This document shows, piece after piece, positions 1 through 8,758 of a stretch of DNA of 64,000 bases. The translations under genes were made by a program, and so were the position numbers. The notes under the pieces were generated by a model. That model was not told the DNA's origin, did not search any database, and was given only the letters and a program-made list of their open reading frames with translations. Where the stretch lies: assembly GCA_964568855.1 (NCBI GenBank), contig CAZMSD010000010.1, positions 1-64,000 on the forward strand, read 5' to 3'. Source of the DNA: CAZMSD01 sp964568855. Its GTDB lineage: Bacteria > CAIWAD01. Position 1 is the first letter of the stretch, and every line of letters begins with the position of its first letter.

Positions 1-62
1 GAAATGAGAAACCCGGAACACGGGCTTGAGAAAGGTCACTCTATATCAGTGGACCAATTCAC

Positions 63-890
63 ATGAAACGGTCCAATAGCGACCGGATGAGACTGGTTTC
101 CTGGAACGTCAACGGTTTTCGCAGCGTCCTGAAGAAGGGCTTCCTCGATTGGCTGCGGGAGGACAGGCCCGATGTGCTCTGCCTGCAGGAGACGAGGGTC
201 CGTCCGGAGCAGATCCCCGCCGAGGCGGAACAGGCTCTGAGGGAGCTGGGCTACCACGGTCGCTGGAGCCCCGCCGAGCGCCCCGGCTACAGCGGCTCGG
301 CCACCCTGGCCCTCGAGCGCCCGGCAGCCGCGGATTCCGGGCTGGGTTCGCTGAGTCCTAAGCTGAAACATTGGGATACCGAGGGACGTGTCACGGTCAG
401 CCGCCACGGGAACCTGCTGCTGCTGAACGTCTATTTTCCCAACGGCACTTCGGGCGACGAACGCCTGCGCTACAAGCTGGATTTCTACGAGGATTTCCAG
501 GCCCTCTGCGAGCGCCTGCAGAAGAAAGGCGAGAACCTGGTGATCTGCGGCGACCTGAACACGGCCCATCGCGAGATCGACCTGGCCCGGCCCCGGGAGA
601 ACCGCACCAACAGCGGTTTCCTGCCCATCGAGTGCGCCTGGGTGGATCGTTTCCTGAAAGGGGCAAAGGGCCCGGGCTTCATCGATACCTTCCGCCGCCT
701 GCACCCTGAAGAACGGGGCGCCTATTCCTGGTGGTCCTTCCGCAGCGGGGCCCGCAGTCGCAACGTGGGCTGGCGCCTGGACTACTTTTTCATCTGCCCC
801 GGTCTAATGCCCCGCTTGCGGGGTGCGTCGATCCTGCGGGACGTCCCCGGCTCCGACCACTGCCCCGTGGAGCTCGTTCTCGATTCCTAG
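63..890 (+). CDS. xthA: Exodeoxyribonuclease III (AP endonuclease, EEP family)
   Basis: The 275-residue protein has the exonuclease III/AP endonuclease signature. There is an N-terminal 'SWNVNGFR' with the metal-site Asn, 'LCLQET' with the metal-binding Glu at about residue 43, 'GDLNTAHREIDLARP' in the catalytic centre, and a C-terminal 'GSDHCPVEL' holding the Asp-His pair. Known family members cut DNA 5' of abasic sites and act in base-excision repair in the cytoplasm. Length is normal for the family. An internal ATG at 87 (giving MRLVSWNVNG) matches the usual N-terminus of this family and may be the real start. It is a single gene, separated from the flagellar operon by 216 bases that carry two tandem hairpins and a promoter. 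Confidence 0.95.
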   Translation: MKRSNSDRMRLVSWNVNGFRSVLKKGFLDWLREDRPDVLCLQETRVRPEQIPAEAEQALRELGYHGRWSPAERPGYSGSATLALERPAAADSGLGSLSPKLKHWDTEGRVTVSRHGNLLLLNVYFPNGTSGDERLRYKLDFYEDFQALCERLQKKGENLVICGDLNTAHREIDLARPRENRTNSGFLPIECAWVDRFLKGAKGPGFIDTFRRLHPEERGAYSWWSFRSGARSRNVGWRLDYFFICPGLMPRLRGASILRDVPGSDHCPVELVLDS

Positions 891-914
891 GAGTCCGCGA
901 GTACCCCACAGCAC

Positions 915-978
915 GCGAGTACGGCAGGAAGCGCCTGCGCTTTCTGACGTACTCGCCCGGGATTCCGAAGGAATCCCG
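915..978. repeat. Tandem inverted repeats downstream of xthA
   Basis: Two hairpins lie side by side. The first (915-956) pairs GCGAGTACG at 915 with CGTACTCGC at 948 and continues inward for about 19 pairs with one mismatch and one wobble. The second (958-978) has a 9-bp stem (CGGGATTCC with its complement) and a 3-base loop. No T-run follows, so a classical intrinsic terminator is not supported. They may be a 3' RNA-stabilising element or a REP-like palindrome. A further copy of CGCGAGTAC sits at 896-904. Confidence 0.6.
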
Positions 979-1011
979 CCGCCACTTCAGAACTGCTCAA
1001 CTTCTTCATTT

Positions 1012-1029
1012 TCGGCACGCCCTTTGCCA
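1012..1029 (+). promoter_or_regulatory. Sigma-54 (-24/-12) promoter of the flhB operon
   Basis: The sequence CGGCACGCCCTTTGCC carries GG at 1014-1015 and GC at 1026-1027, exactly 10 bases apart. It keeps GGCACG and TTGC of the consensus TGGCACG-N4-TTGCW. It lies about 80 bases before the flhB start, so transcription would begin near 1039. Sigma-54 control of middle flagellar genes is well established in other bacteria. No enhancer-binding protein gene is seen in this window. Confidence 0.6.
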
Positions 1030-1106
1030 TGGTGGCTTACGGCCCCTTCCCGGGGCGGATCCAGCGGAAGGATTTGCCCGCCGGGAAGTCCTGAATCGAG
1101 GATCTC

Positions 1107-2180
1107 ATGGCCGAAGCAAGGGAATCCTTCCAGGAACGGACGGAGGAGGCCACGCCCAAGCGACGGGAGGACGCCCGTCGCGAGGGACAGGTGGCCCGCT
1201 CCATGGAGTTGAACTCCAGCGCCGTTCTGCTGATGTCCCTGGTCTCGCTCCTGGTGTCGGGGAGCTGGATGATCCAGCAGCTGCGCAGCTACCTGGGGGC
1301 GAGCTTCAGGGATGCCACCGTGCTCCAGCTGTCGGCGGAGGGTCTTCGGGAAATTCTTGCCCAGAGCGCCCTGGTGCTTCTGCTGGTTTCAGCTCCCCTG
1401 ATGCTGTCGGTGCTGGCGGCGGGCCTGCTGGCCAATATCGGCCAGGTGGGCTTCCTGGTGAGCACCAAGACCCTTGAGCCTCGCCTGGACAAGTTGAACC
1501 CCATCAAAGGACTGCGTACGCTGTTCAGCGCGCGCAGCCTGGCGGAACTGGTCAAGAGCCTGCTCAAGATCGCCTCGGTGGGCCTGATCGTCTGGCTGGT
1601 GCTCAAATCGGAGCTGCCGCGATTCCTGCTGCTGATCCACGACGCACCTGAGCAGATCATGGTCCAGGTGGCCTGGGCGCTGGCGCGACTGATGGGCTGG
1701 GCGCTGCTGCTGATGCTGGTACTGACCGTCTTCGACGTGGCCTTTCAGCGCTGGGATTTCAGTCGCCAGCTGAGGATGACCGTGCAGGAAGTGAAGGAAG
1801 AACGCAAGCAGACCGAAGGCGATCCCAGCCTGAAGTCGCGGATCCGGGGCCTGCAACTGGAGACCGCCTACAACCGGATGCTGGCCGACCTGCCCCGGGC
1901 CGACGTGGTGATCACCAACCCGATCCGGCTGGCCGTGGCGCTCAAGTACGAGGCGGAGCGGAATCGCGCGCCGCTGGTGGTCGCCAAGGGGAAGCGCAAG
2001 ATGGCCGAGCGGATCAGGCAGGTGGCCCGCGAGCACGGAGTGCCCGTGGTCGAGAACCGCCCCCTGGCGCGGGCGCTGTTCAGGGCCTGCGAGGTGGGCG
2101 TGGAGATTCCCGGTGAGCTCTACAGGGCGGTGGCCGAGGTGCTGGCCTTCGTGCTGAACATGAAGAGGAGAAGCGCGTGA
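1107..2180 (+). CDS. flhB: Flagellar export gate protein FlhB, non-canonical cleavage site
   Basis: The 357-residue protein begins with the typical FlhB opening ('TEEATPKRREDARREGQV'), followed by four hydrophobic segments in the first ~210 residues and a cytoplasmic domain. In the family this membrane component of the flagellar type III secretion gate switches export from rod/hook to filament substrates by self-cleavage at an NPTH motif. Here residues 271-274 read NPIR ('VVITNPIRLAVALKYE'), so Asn-Pro is kept but Thr-His is lost. The C-terminal 'GVPVVENRPLARALFRACEVGVEIP' is well conserved. Its last 4 bases overlap the flhA start, so the two are probably translationally coupled. It is the first gene of a long operon behind a sigma-54-like promoter. 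Confidence 0.95.
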   Translation: MAEARESFQERTEEATPKRREDARREGQVARSMELNSSAVLLMSLVSLLVSGSWMIQQLRSYLGASFRDATVLQLSAEGLREILAQSALVLLLVSAPLMLSVLAAGLLANIGQVGFLVSTKTLEPRLDKLNPIKGLRTLFSARSLAELVKSLLKIASVGLIVWLVLKSELPRFLLLIHDAPEQIMVQVAWALARLMGWALLLMLVLTVFDVAFQRWDFSRQLRMTVQEVKEERKQTEGDPSLKSRIRGLQLETAYNRMLADLPRADVVITNPIRLAVALKYEAERNRAPLVVAKGKRKMAERIRQVAREHGVPVVENRPLARALFRACEVGVEIPGELYRAVAEVLAFVLNMKRRSA

Positions 2181-4273
2181 ATCCGGCGGAACGGGGACTA
2201 CTGGGACGCCTGCTGCTGAGGTCGGATTTCATCCTGGCCCTCGGCGTGGTGGGTATCCTGGTGATGATGGTGATCCCGCTGGCGCCGTTCTTCCTGGACC
2301 TGCTGCTCTCGCTCAACATCATGCTGGCGCTGGTGATCCTGCTGGTGGCCCTGTACACCATCGAGCCCCTGGAATTCAGCATATTTCCAGGGCTGCTGCT
2401 GATCCTGACCCTGTTCCGCCTGTCCATGAACGTGGCTTCCACCCGGCTGATCCTGGGACAGGGTTACGCCGGCAAGGTCATCGAAGCCTTCGGCCAGTTC
2501 GTGGTGGGCGGCAACTTGGTGGTGGGGCTGATCATTTTCCTGATCCTGGTGCTGATCAATTTCATCGTGATCACCAAGGGCGCCGGACGCGTTGCCGAGG
2601 TGGCCGCGCGCTTCACGCTGGACGCCATGCCGGGCAAGCAGATGGCCATCGACGCCGATCTCAACAACGGCCTGATCGACGAACAGGAAGCCCGCCAGCG
2701 CCGCAGCGCCATCTCGCGCGAAGCGGACTTCTACGGCGCCATGGACGGCGCCTCCAAGTTCGTGCGCGGGGACGCCGTGGCGGGCCTGGTGATCACCGCC
2801 ATCAACCTGGTGGGCGGGCTGGCGGTGGGCACCCTGCAACTGGGCATGAGCTTCGCCGAGTCGGCGGCCACCTTCAGCATGCTGACCGTGGGCGACGGCC
2901 TGGTGAACCAGATTCCGGCCCTGATCATCTCCGCCTCCGCGGGCATCGTGGTCACGCGCGCGGGCACACGCAGCAACTTCAGCCAGGATCTGACCCGTCA
3001 GCTCTTCTGGCAGTACCGGCCGCTGATGGTCGCTTCACTGGTGCTGGTCTTCTTCGCGATCATGCCCGGTCTGCCCACGCTGCCCTTCCTGGTTCTCTCC
3101 ATCGGCTCGGGCAGCCTGGCCTGGAAGATCCGGCAGTCGGAGCGCCGGCAGCTCGCTGAAGAGAGCGAGGAACAGCCGCGCACGACTCAGGAGCGCATCG
3201 AGGACTACCTGGCCCTGGACACCATGGAGATCGAGCTGGGTTTCGCCCTGATCCCGCTGGTCGACGCGGACCAGGGCGGCGACCTGCTGCAGCGGATCAC
3301 GCGCATCCGCAAGCAGATGGCGGGCGAGTTGGGCATTATCATTCCGCCGATCCGCATCCGGGACGACATCAGCCTCAAACCCGAGGAGTACCGCGTGCGC
3401 ATCCGGGGCAACGCGGTAGGCGGAGCTGAACTCAAACCTGGCTTCGTGCTGGCGCTGGGCCAGGCCCGCAGCCCCGGCGAGGAAGCGCTCAAGGGCATTC
3501 CCACCCTCGACCCCACCTTCGGCATGCCGGCTACCTGGATCCGCGAACACGCCGCCCGCGACGCCGAGCGCAGGGGCTTCGCCGTGGTGGAGCCGGCGGC
3601 CGTGCTGGCCACGCACCTGGAGGTGCTGGTGCGCCTGTACGCCTGGCGGATCCTGGGTCGCCAGGACGCGAAGAAGCTGCTGGACAACCTGAAACCGGAG
3701 CACTCGGCGCTGGTGGAAGAGCTCTATCCCGGGATGCTCGGCCTGGGGGCGATTCACAAGGTGCTGCAAAAGCTGCTCAAGGAGAACGTGCCCATCCGCG
3801 ACCTGTGCTCGATCCTGGAGACCCTCAGCGATTACGGCGAACAGACCAAGGATCCCGAGCTGCTGGCCGAGTATGCGCGATTCGCGCTTTCGGCCACGAT
3901 TACCACAATCGTAAAAGGGGAGCACGACAGGATAAAGGCGGCTACCTTAGATCCCGATCTAGAGAATGTGCTGGCGCGCGAACGGGACGGTACCCGGACG
4001 GGCAGCCTGTCGCCCGACGACTTCGCGCTGGTGGTCCGGAAACTCAAAGAGGTCCGCGATCGGCTGCAGAGCGAGGGTCGGATTCCCCTGCTGGTGACCC
4101 GGCCCGAGATCCGATCCTACGTTCGCCGCCTGGTGGAGGGATCCCTACCCGAGCTGATGGTCCTCGCCTACAGCGAACTCAGCCTGGACGTGGAACTCGA
4201 GTCCATCGCCCAGGTGGGCTTCTCGGAAGCGGTGGAAGGGGCCGCGGCCGCTCCCGCAGGGGAGAAACGCTGA
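2177..4273 (+). CDS. flhA: Flagellar biosynthesis protein FlhA
   Basis: The 698-residue protein matches the usual FlhA length. About eight membrane segments lie in the N-terminal half, with the family signature in the loop around 'RVAEVAARFTLDAMPGKQMAIDADLNNGLI'. The large cytoplasmic domain includes 'ILGRQDAKKLLDNLK'. FlhA forms the nonameric export gate of the flagellar type III secretion system and docks chaperone-substrate complexes. The start is GTG at 2177 inside the flhB stop (GTGA). Its own stop overlaps the ATG of the next gene. No deviation from the family was noticed. Confidence 0.97.
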   Translation: MNPAERGLLGRLLLRSDFILALGVVGILVMMVIPLAPFFLDLLLSLNIMLALVILLVALYTIEPLEFSIFPGLLLILTLFRLSMNVASTRLILGQGYAGKVIEAFGQFVVGGNLVVGLIIFLILVLINFIVITKGAGRVAEVAARFTLDAMPGKQMAIDADLNNGLIDEQEARQRRSAISREADFYGAMDGASKFVRGDAVAGLVITAINLVGGLAVGTLQLGMSFAESAATFSMLTVGDGLVNQIPALIISASAGIVVTRAGTRSNFSQDLTRQLFWQYRPLMVASLVLVFFAIMPGLPTLPFLVLSIGSGSLAWKIRQSERRQLAEESEEQPRTTQERIEDYLALDTMEIELGFALIPLVDADQGGDLLQRITRIRKQMAGELGIIIPPIRIRDDISLKPEEYRVRIRGNAVGGAELKPGFVLALGQARSPGEEALKGIPTLDPTFGMPATWIREHAARDAERRGFAVVEPAAVLATHLEVLVRLYAWRILGRQDAKKLLDNLKPEHSALVEELYPGMLGLGAIHKVLQKLLKENVPIRDLCSILETLSDYGEQTKDPELLAEYARFALSATITTIVKGEHDRIKAATLDPDLENVLARERDGTRTGSLSPDDFALVVRKLKEVRDRLQSEGRIPLLVTRPEIRSYVRRLVEGSLPELMVLAYSELSLDVELESIAQVGFSEAVEGAAAAPAGEKR

Positions 4274-6327
4274 TGAGGGCGCAGACCGCCAGCCTCGTCC
4301 AGGGACTCGGTGAATGCCGGCCCGACGGCGGTCCGGCCTGCCGACCGGGAGAACCGATGTGCGATGAGACCAAACTGCCCCTCTCGATCCTCGTGGTGGA
4401 CGACGAGGCTCTCGTACTCAGCACGATGAGCGAATACCTGAGCGAGCGGGGCGCCGCGGTCAGCCGGGCCGCCAACGGCCTGGACGCCCTCGAACTCCTG
4501 CGTAGCCATCCGGTGGACATTGTGCTCACGGACCGCAACATGCCCGGCCTGAACGGACAGGAGCTGCTGCAGGAGATCCGCAGCCAGTGGCCGGATATCG
4601 ACGTGGTGATGATGACCGGCGTCTCCTCGGTGAAGAACGCGGTGGAGGCCATGCGCCTGGGCGCCGCGGACTACATCGAGAAGCCGGTGGACCTGCCCGC
4701 CACCCTCAGCATTCTTAAGCGCGTGGGCGAGCACCGCCGGATCCGTCTCGAACGCGACCGCCTGCGCGCGGAACTCGCGCTGCGCGAGCTGGGGCAGGTG
4801 ATCACCGCCAACCTGCACATGGCCGACCTGCCCTCGCGAATCGCCGACCTGATCACCCGGGTATTCGAGGCGCGTGAGATCGCCATCCAGTACCGCTTCT
4901 CCGGCGAGACGGAGGAGCAGGTCTTCTGGCGCAGCAGCGGCCCCGCCGGGCCGGGGGAGCTGACCGACGGCGAGCAGTTGATGATCATCGAGGCCGCCTC
5001 CAGCGGCCGGGTCGTGCAGAAGAACCTCTCCGGCAGCCGGCGGGCCTGCGTTCCCCTGGCGGTGGAGGGCAAGATCCGGGGCAGCATTCTCATCGCCCGG
5101 GAACCGGAGAAGGGCGAGTTCGGCGAGGCCCAGGTGGAACTGCTGATGATCATGGCCACCCAGGTGAACGTGGCCCTGGAAAACGCGTTCCTCTACCAGG
5201 CGGCCACGCGCCAGATGCGCTTCACCCAGAAACTGGCCGAGATCGGACGGCGCCTGAACAAGAGCCTCCAGATGGAGCCCACGCTCAAGGAGATCCATTC
5301 GGGAATCCGCCAGTTCGTGGACTGCGACTACTCGGTGGTGGTCTACCTTGACCGCAGCGTAGACTGCCTGCAGATGGACCTGCGCGGCAGCCGGCGGCCC
5401 TCCATGTCCCTGCTGCAGAGCCTGCAGGAACATGTCAACGAGCGCGTTTCCCAGGTGAAGGAGCAGGACTTCAGCTGGACCTCGCGGACCGTCAACACGG
5501 AATTCGAGCAACCCTTCCGGCAAAGCGCGCCGCAGCAGCTCAGGCACCTCAGCTGGGTGCCCGTCACCGACAGCCAGGGGATCTACGGCCTGCTGGGGCT
5601 GGTGCGCCTTTCCGGAGACGAGTTCAGCGCCGCGGAAGTGCAGAGCTTCATGCTGCTCTCCAGCAGCATCTCCTCGGCGCTGCAGAACTCCCTGCTCTTC
5701 ACTTCGATGCGCCGGCTGCACTTCGAGACGGTCCAGGTGCTGTCCAAGTCCATCGACGAAAAGGACCACTACACACACGGCCACAGCGCCCAGGTGGGCG
5801 AGATCTCCGTCAAGCTGGCGCGGCGCCTGGGCATCCAGGGCGAGGAGGAACTGGTTGAGCTGCGGCTGGGCGCGCTGATGCACGACCTGGGCAAGATCGG
5901 CATCCGCGACGCGGTGCTCAACAAGCCCGGCAAGCTCGATACCGAGGAATACGCGCATATCCAGACCCACCCGCTGATCGGCAGCAAGATCCTGGAGCGC
6001 GCCCCGCACCTGCACCGGCTGATTCCCTACGTGCGCCATCACCACGAGCGCTGGGACGGCCGGGGCTATCCCGACGGGCTGTCGGGAGAGCGGATTCCGC
6101 TGGCCGTGCGGGCGCTGACCCTGGCCGACACCTTCCACGCCCTGGCCTCGGACCGGATCTACCGCCGGGGCATGCCCGTGGAGCGGATCCTGGACTTCCT
6201 GCGCGAGGAATCGGGCAAGATGTTCGATCCCCAGGTGGTGCGCGCCTTTCTAGACCTGTGGAATTCAGGAATCATCAACCGCCACGACGTCAACTACGAA
6301 CCGGTGGCCGTGGCGGAAGGCGGCTGA
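4273..6327 (+). CDS. Response regulator with GAF domains and an HD-GYP c-di-GMP phosphodiesterase domain
   Basis: Domains in order are a receiver domain ('SILVVDDE', phosphoacceptor Asp in 'VLTDRNMPG', switch Lys in 'YIEKPVD'), a GAF-like region, a second GAF-like region, and a complete HD-GYP domain: HD in 'MHDLGKIGI' (about residue 537), 'HHERWDGRGYPDGLSGERIP', and 'ADTFHALASDRIYR'. HD-GYP enzymes hydrolyse cyclic di-GMP, which usually lowers levels and favours motility. The gene sits between flhA and flhF, overlapping flhA by ATGA, so it should be co-expressed with the export gate. An in-frame ATG at 4357 with a good GGGAG site is an alternative start that removes 28 poorly conserved residues. 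A kinase partner with a catalytic domain is not present in the window. Confidence 0.9.
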   Translation: MRAQTASLVQGLGECRPDGGPACRPGEPMCDETKLPLSILVVDDEALVLSTMSEYLSERGAAVSRAANGLDALELLRSHPVDIVLTDRNMPGLNGQELLQEIRSQWPDIDVVMMTGVSSVKNAVEAMRLGAADYIEKPVDLPATLSILKRVGEHRRIRLERDRLRAELALRELGQVITANLHMADLPSRIADLITRVFEAREIAIQYRFSGETEEQVFWRSSGPAGPGELTDGEQLMIIEAASSGRVVQKNLSGSRRACVPLAVEGKIRGSILIAREPEKGEFGEAQVELLMIMATQVNVALENAFLYQAATRQMRFTQKLAEIGRRLNKSLQMEPTLKEIHSGIRQFVDCDYSVVVYLDRSVDCLQMDLRGSRRPSMSLLQSLQEHVNERVSQVKEQDFSWTSRTVNTEFEQPFRQSAPQQLRHLSWVPVTDSQGIYGLLGLVRLSGDEFSAAEVQSFMLLSSSISSALQNSLLFTSMRRLHFETVQVLSKSIDEKDHYTHGHSAQVGEISVKLARRLGIQGEEELVELRLGALMHDLGKIGIRDAVLNKPGKLDTEEYAHIQTHPLIGSKILERAPHLHRLIPYVRHHHERWDGRGYPDGLSGERIPLAVRALTLADTFHALASDRIYRRGMPVERILDFLREESGKMFDPQVVRAFLDLWNSGIINRHDVNYEPVAVAEGG

Positions 6328-6358
6328 GCGGCGAAGAGCAGGACAAGGAGAGCCCGAA

Positions 6359-7618
6359 ATGCAGATCAAGACCTTCTGCGGTGAGAGCCTGGGCGAGGCG
6401 CTGGGGCAGGTAAAGGCCGAATTCGGAGAGGAGGCGATCATCCTTTCCAGCCGCGCCGCGGAGGACAGCCTGCTGCCGCTGGCGGGCGGCTCACGCTTCG
6501 AGGTGACCGCCGCGCGGCCCGCGGCGATGCGCTCGCGCTCCCCCGCCCCGCAGCAGGATCCGCGTCTCACGGAGCGGGAGCGCCGCGTCGAAGGCCGGGG
6601 CGCCGCGGAGCAGCCCGGCTCTACGACGCGACCGCGGGAGGGAAGCGCCGCCGGTTCCCTCCGCCCGCGGGCAATGAACCGCGGGGATAAGCCGCAGGAG
6701 AGCGAGACCGAGCTCCGGCGCCTGCGCGACGAAGTGCGCGAGATGCGCGCCACCTTGCGCGATGTCAGCCGCGTGATCCACTTCGGGGACCCGGTCGCCG
6801 CGCCGCCCGGAGGAGAAGCTCAGGTGAAAGCCTTGCTCGAGGCCGGAGTCTCGCGCGTGACGGCCCGCAGCCTGCTGGAGGAGCTGTCCGAACCCAAACC
6901 CGGCGGGGGAGATGCAGCCCCGGACCCGCGACCCCTGCTGGCCCGCCGGCTGGTCTGCGCGGGGCGCAGCGAACCCGCCCCGGAGCGTCCCTTGCTGAGC
7001 GTATTCGCCGGTCCCAGCGGAGCGGGCAAGACCAGCAGCATCGCCAAGCTGCTGCTGAACCAGGAAGGCTACGCCGGGCGGCGCACGGGGATCCTCAGCC
7101 TGGACACGAGGCGGATCGCCGCGGTGGAGCAGATCCGCAAACTGGCCGGCCTGGCCCGCGCGAACCTGCAGCTGGTCTATCGACCGGCCGAGCTGAGCCG
7201 GGCGCTGGACGGGCTTTCGCAGTGCGAGGTGATCCTGGTGGACACGCCGGGGGCCGGTCCCGGGGACCGCATCGCCCTGGAGCGCCTGAAGCGGTTCATG
7301 GAACTGCTGCAGCCGGCCGAGATTCACCTGGTGCTGGCTGCCTCGATGAACAGCGAGGATCAGCTGGCCATGGTGGCCGCCTTTCGCCGGCTGGGAGCCA
7401 ACCGGCTGCTGCTGACCAAGCTCGACGAAACCCGCCGGCTGGGCGCGGTGCTGGACCTGGTGCGCCGCAGCCGCCTGCCGCTCAGCTACCTTGGTTTCGG
7501 ACAGGAGATTCCCGCCGGTCTGGGGCTGGCCCGCCCCGCCGAGCTGGCCTCCTGGATCCTGGATCCCGCCTTGCTGGAGCAGCGCCGCGAGGCGGCATTG
7601 CTGAGGACCGAAGGATGA
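6359..7618 (+). CDS. flhF: Flagellar SRP-type GTPase FlhF
   Basis: The 419-residue protein opens with 'MQIKTFCGESLGEALGQVKAEFG', typical of FlhF. A basic, low-complexity linker follows (residues ~60-130). The NG GTPase domain has the P-loop 'GPSGAGKTSS' near residue 218, 'DTRRIAAVEQIRKLAGL', the G3 element 'VDTPGAG' and the G4 element 'LTKLDE'. FlhF belongs to the SRP/SRalpha GTPases and directs where and how many flagella are built, usually with FlhG. The stop overlaps the next start (ATGA). Confidence 0.93.
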   Translation: MQIKTFCGESLGEALGQVKAEFGEEAIILSSRAAEDSLLPLAGGSRFEVTAARPAAMRSRSPAPQQDPRLTERERRVEGRGAAEQPGSTTRPREGSAAGSLRPRAMNRGDKPQESETELRRLRDEVREMRATLRDVSRVIHFGDPVAAPPGGEAQVKALLEAGVSRVTARSLLEELSEPKPGGGDAAPDPRPLLARRLVCAGRSEPAPERPLLSVFAGPSGAGKTSSIAKLLLNQEGYAGRRTGILSLDTRRIAAVEQIRKLAGLARANLQLVYRPAELSRALDGLSQCEVILVDTPGAGPGDRIALERLKRFMELLQPAEIHLVLAASMNSEDQLAMVAAFRRLGANRLLLTKLDETRRLGAVLDLVRRSRLPLSYLGFGQEIPAGLGLARPAELASWILDPALLEQRREAALLRTEG

Positions 7619-8373
7619 GTCCCTCGCGAAAGCTCCTGATCACCGGCCTGCCCGTAGGACTGGGCGCCACCATGGCGGCCCGGGGCCTGGGGGACGCGCT
7701 CCACGACCTCAGGCGCAGGGTCTGCATCCTGACCGGCCTGGCGGACTGTCCAGGCCTCAAGGGCGCGCAGCAGACCGTGACCCGGCGCGCGGGCGGACTG
7801 GTCTTCCGCAACCTGCGGGGACCGGATTTCGTGCCCCTCGAAACCCTGGAGGCCGCCGACGAGGCGGAAGCGCTGCGCACAATTGATCCCGATTGCGAAT
7901 TCCTGATCATCGACCGTTTCACCGGCTTGAATGTTCGCCAGTCCTCCCTTTACGACCTGGCTGACGAGGTGCTGCTGATGGTGGACGGCCGGCCCGGGCA
8001 GAGCGCGCGGTCCCTGATCCTGCTGAGCCACATCCTGAACCGGCGACCCGGACTGCCGGTCTACGCGCTGATCAATCATCTGACCGCCGGTCAGGGCTGG
8101 CAGGCGGCGGCGCAGAGCTTCAACAATCGCTGCCGGAGGCATCTCGGCCGGCAGGTCCTGATCCTGGGCGGGATCGACAGCGCCCCTGAGATCGCCAGGG
8201 CGCAGCGGGAGCAGCAGTCGCCGGTGCGCATGTATCCCAACCATCCGGCCTCGCGCATGCTGAGGCAGGTGGCGCGCCACCTGCTGCACGTGGAAACCAC
8301 CTGGGCGCACCGCAGCGACCTGCTGATCTATGCGCCGCACCGTGCCGCCGAAAAGGAATCGAAACATGCCTAA
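7615..8373 (+). CDS. FlhG/MinD-like protein with a degenerate nucleotide-binding site
   Basis: Position directly after flhF and the overall MinD-type pattern support an FlhG relationship over 252 residues: an N-terminal glycine loop at residues 9-19, 'LIIDRFTGL' in place of 'IIDTxAGL', then 'ADEVLLMVDGRPGQSARSL' and 'VYALINHL'. The P-loop reads 'GLPVGLGAT': the invariant Lys of GK[ST] is Ala18, and the deviant-Walker Lys before GG is also absent. The N-terminal DQAxxLR helix by which FlhG activates FlhF is missing too. It is therefore probably a non-hydrolysing pseudo-ATPase, but conserved enough to be a functional gene. It overlaps flhF by 4 bases and the following gene by 8. Confidence 0.75.
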   Translation: MSPSRKLLITGLPVGLGATMAARGLGDALHDLRRRVCILTGLADCPGLKGAQQTVTRRAGGLVFRNLRGPDFVPLETLEAADEAEALRTIDPDCEFLIIDRFTGLNVRQSSLYDLADEVLLMVDGRPGQSARSLILLSHILNRRPGLPVYALINHLTAGQGWQAAAQSFNNRCRRHLGRQVLILGGIDSAPEIARAQREQQSPVRMYPNHPASRMLRQVARHLLHVETTWAHRSDLLIYAPHRAAEKESKHA

Positions 8374-8746
8374 AAAATCCGGCAAACGCCTTCTAAGTCC
8401 GGTGGAGCTGATCCTCGCCAAGGTGGGCATGCTGCTGTTCCTGGGTATCTTTCTGCTGGGGCTGGGAGCGGAACTGCCGCTCTGGACGGCAGCCTACCGG
8501 GCCTTCTTCATCTGGCTGGTCTTCAGCCTGCTGGGCGGGACGGCGAGGATCTCGTGGAAGTACACGCAGTACCGGCGACGGGAAAGCGAGCTGAAGGAGA
8601 ACCTGGACCGGGCCCGGCGGGAGGAGGAGCGCCTGCTCGAGGATCGACGCCGCCGGCGCGAACAGATGAACGAGTTGGTGGATGTGATGGAACGGCGGGC
8701 CGCCGAGGAAACCGAGCCCGCGAGTGAACTCAGGTCGGCAGAATAA
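8366..8746 (+). CDS. Small membrane protein with C-terminal coiled coil, unknown function
   Basis: The 126-residue protein is not recognised. It has two hydrophobic helices ('VGMLLFLGIFLLGLGAEL' and 'AFFIWLVFSLLGG') followed by a highly charged helix rich in Arg/Glu from about residue 65. That layout suggests a membrane anchor with a cytoplasmic coiled coil. The start at 8366 lies inside the end of the flhG-like gene. Conserved position between flhG and fliA suggests a role in flagellar assembly or placement. This is inference from context only. Confidence 0.75.
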   Translation: MPKKSGKRLLSPVELILAKVGMLLFLGIFLLGLGAELPLWTAAYRAFFIWLVFSLLGGTARISWKYTQYRRRESELKENLDRARREEERLLEDRRRRREQMNELVDVMERRAAEETEPASELRSAE

Positions 8747-8758
8747 GGGTCGTGAGCC

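Noticed and set aside
980..1095. A reading frame upstream of flhB that looks a little like the C-terminus of FliR ('LLNFFIFGTPFAMV')
   Set aside because: The likeness is short, the frame has no proper start, and the same bases hold the sigma-54-like promoter.
4168..6138. A 656-codon open frame on the minus strand opposite the HD-GYP gene, and similar long antisense frames elsewhere
   Set aside because: High GC keeps antisense frames open. The product is rich in Gln, His, Gly and Ala with no domain, and the plus-strand gene is certain.
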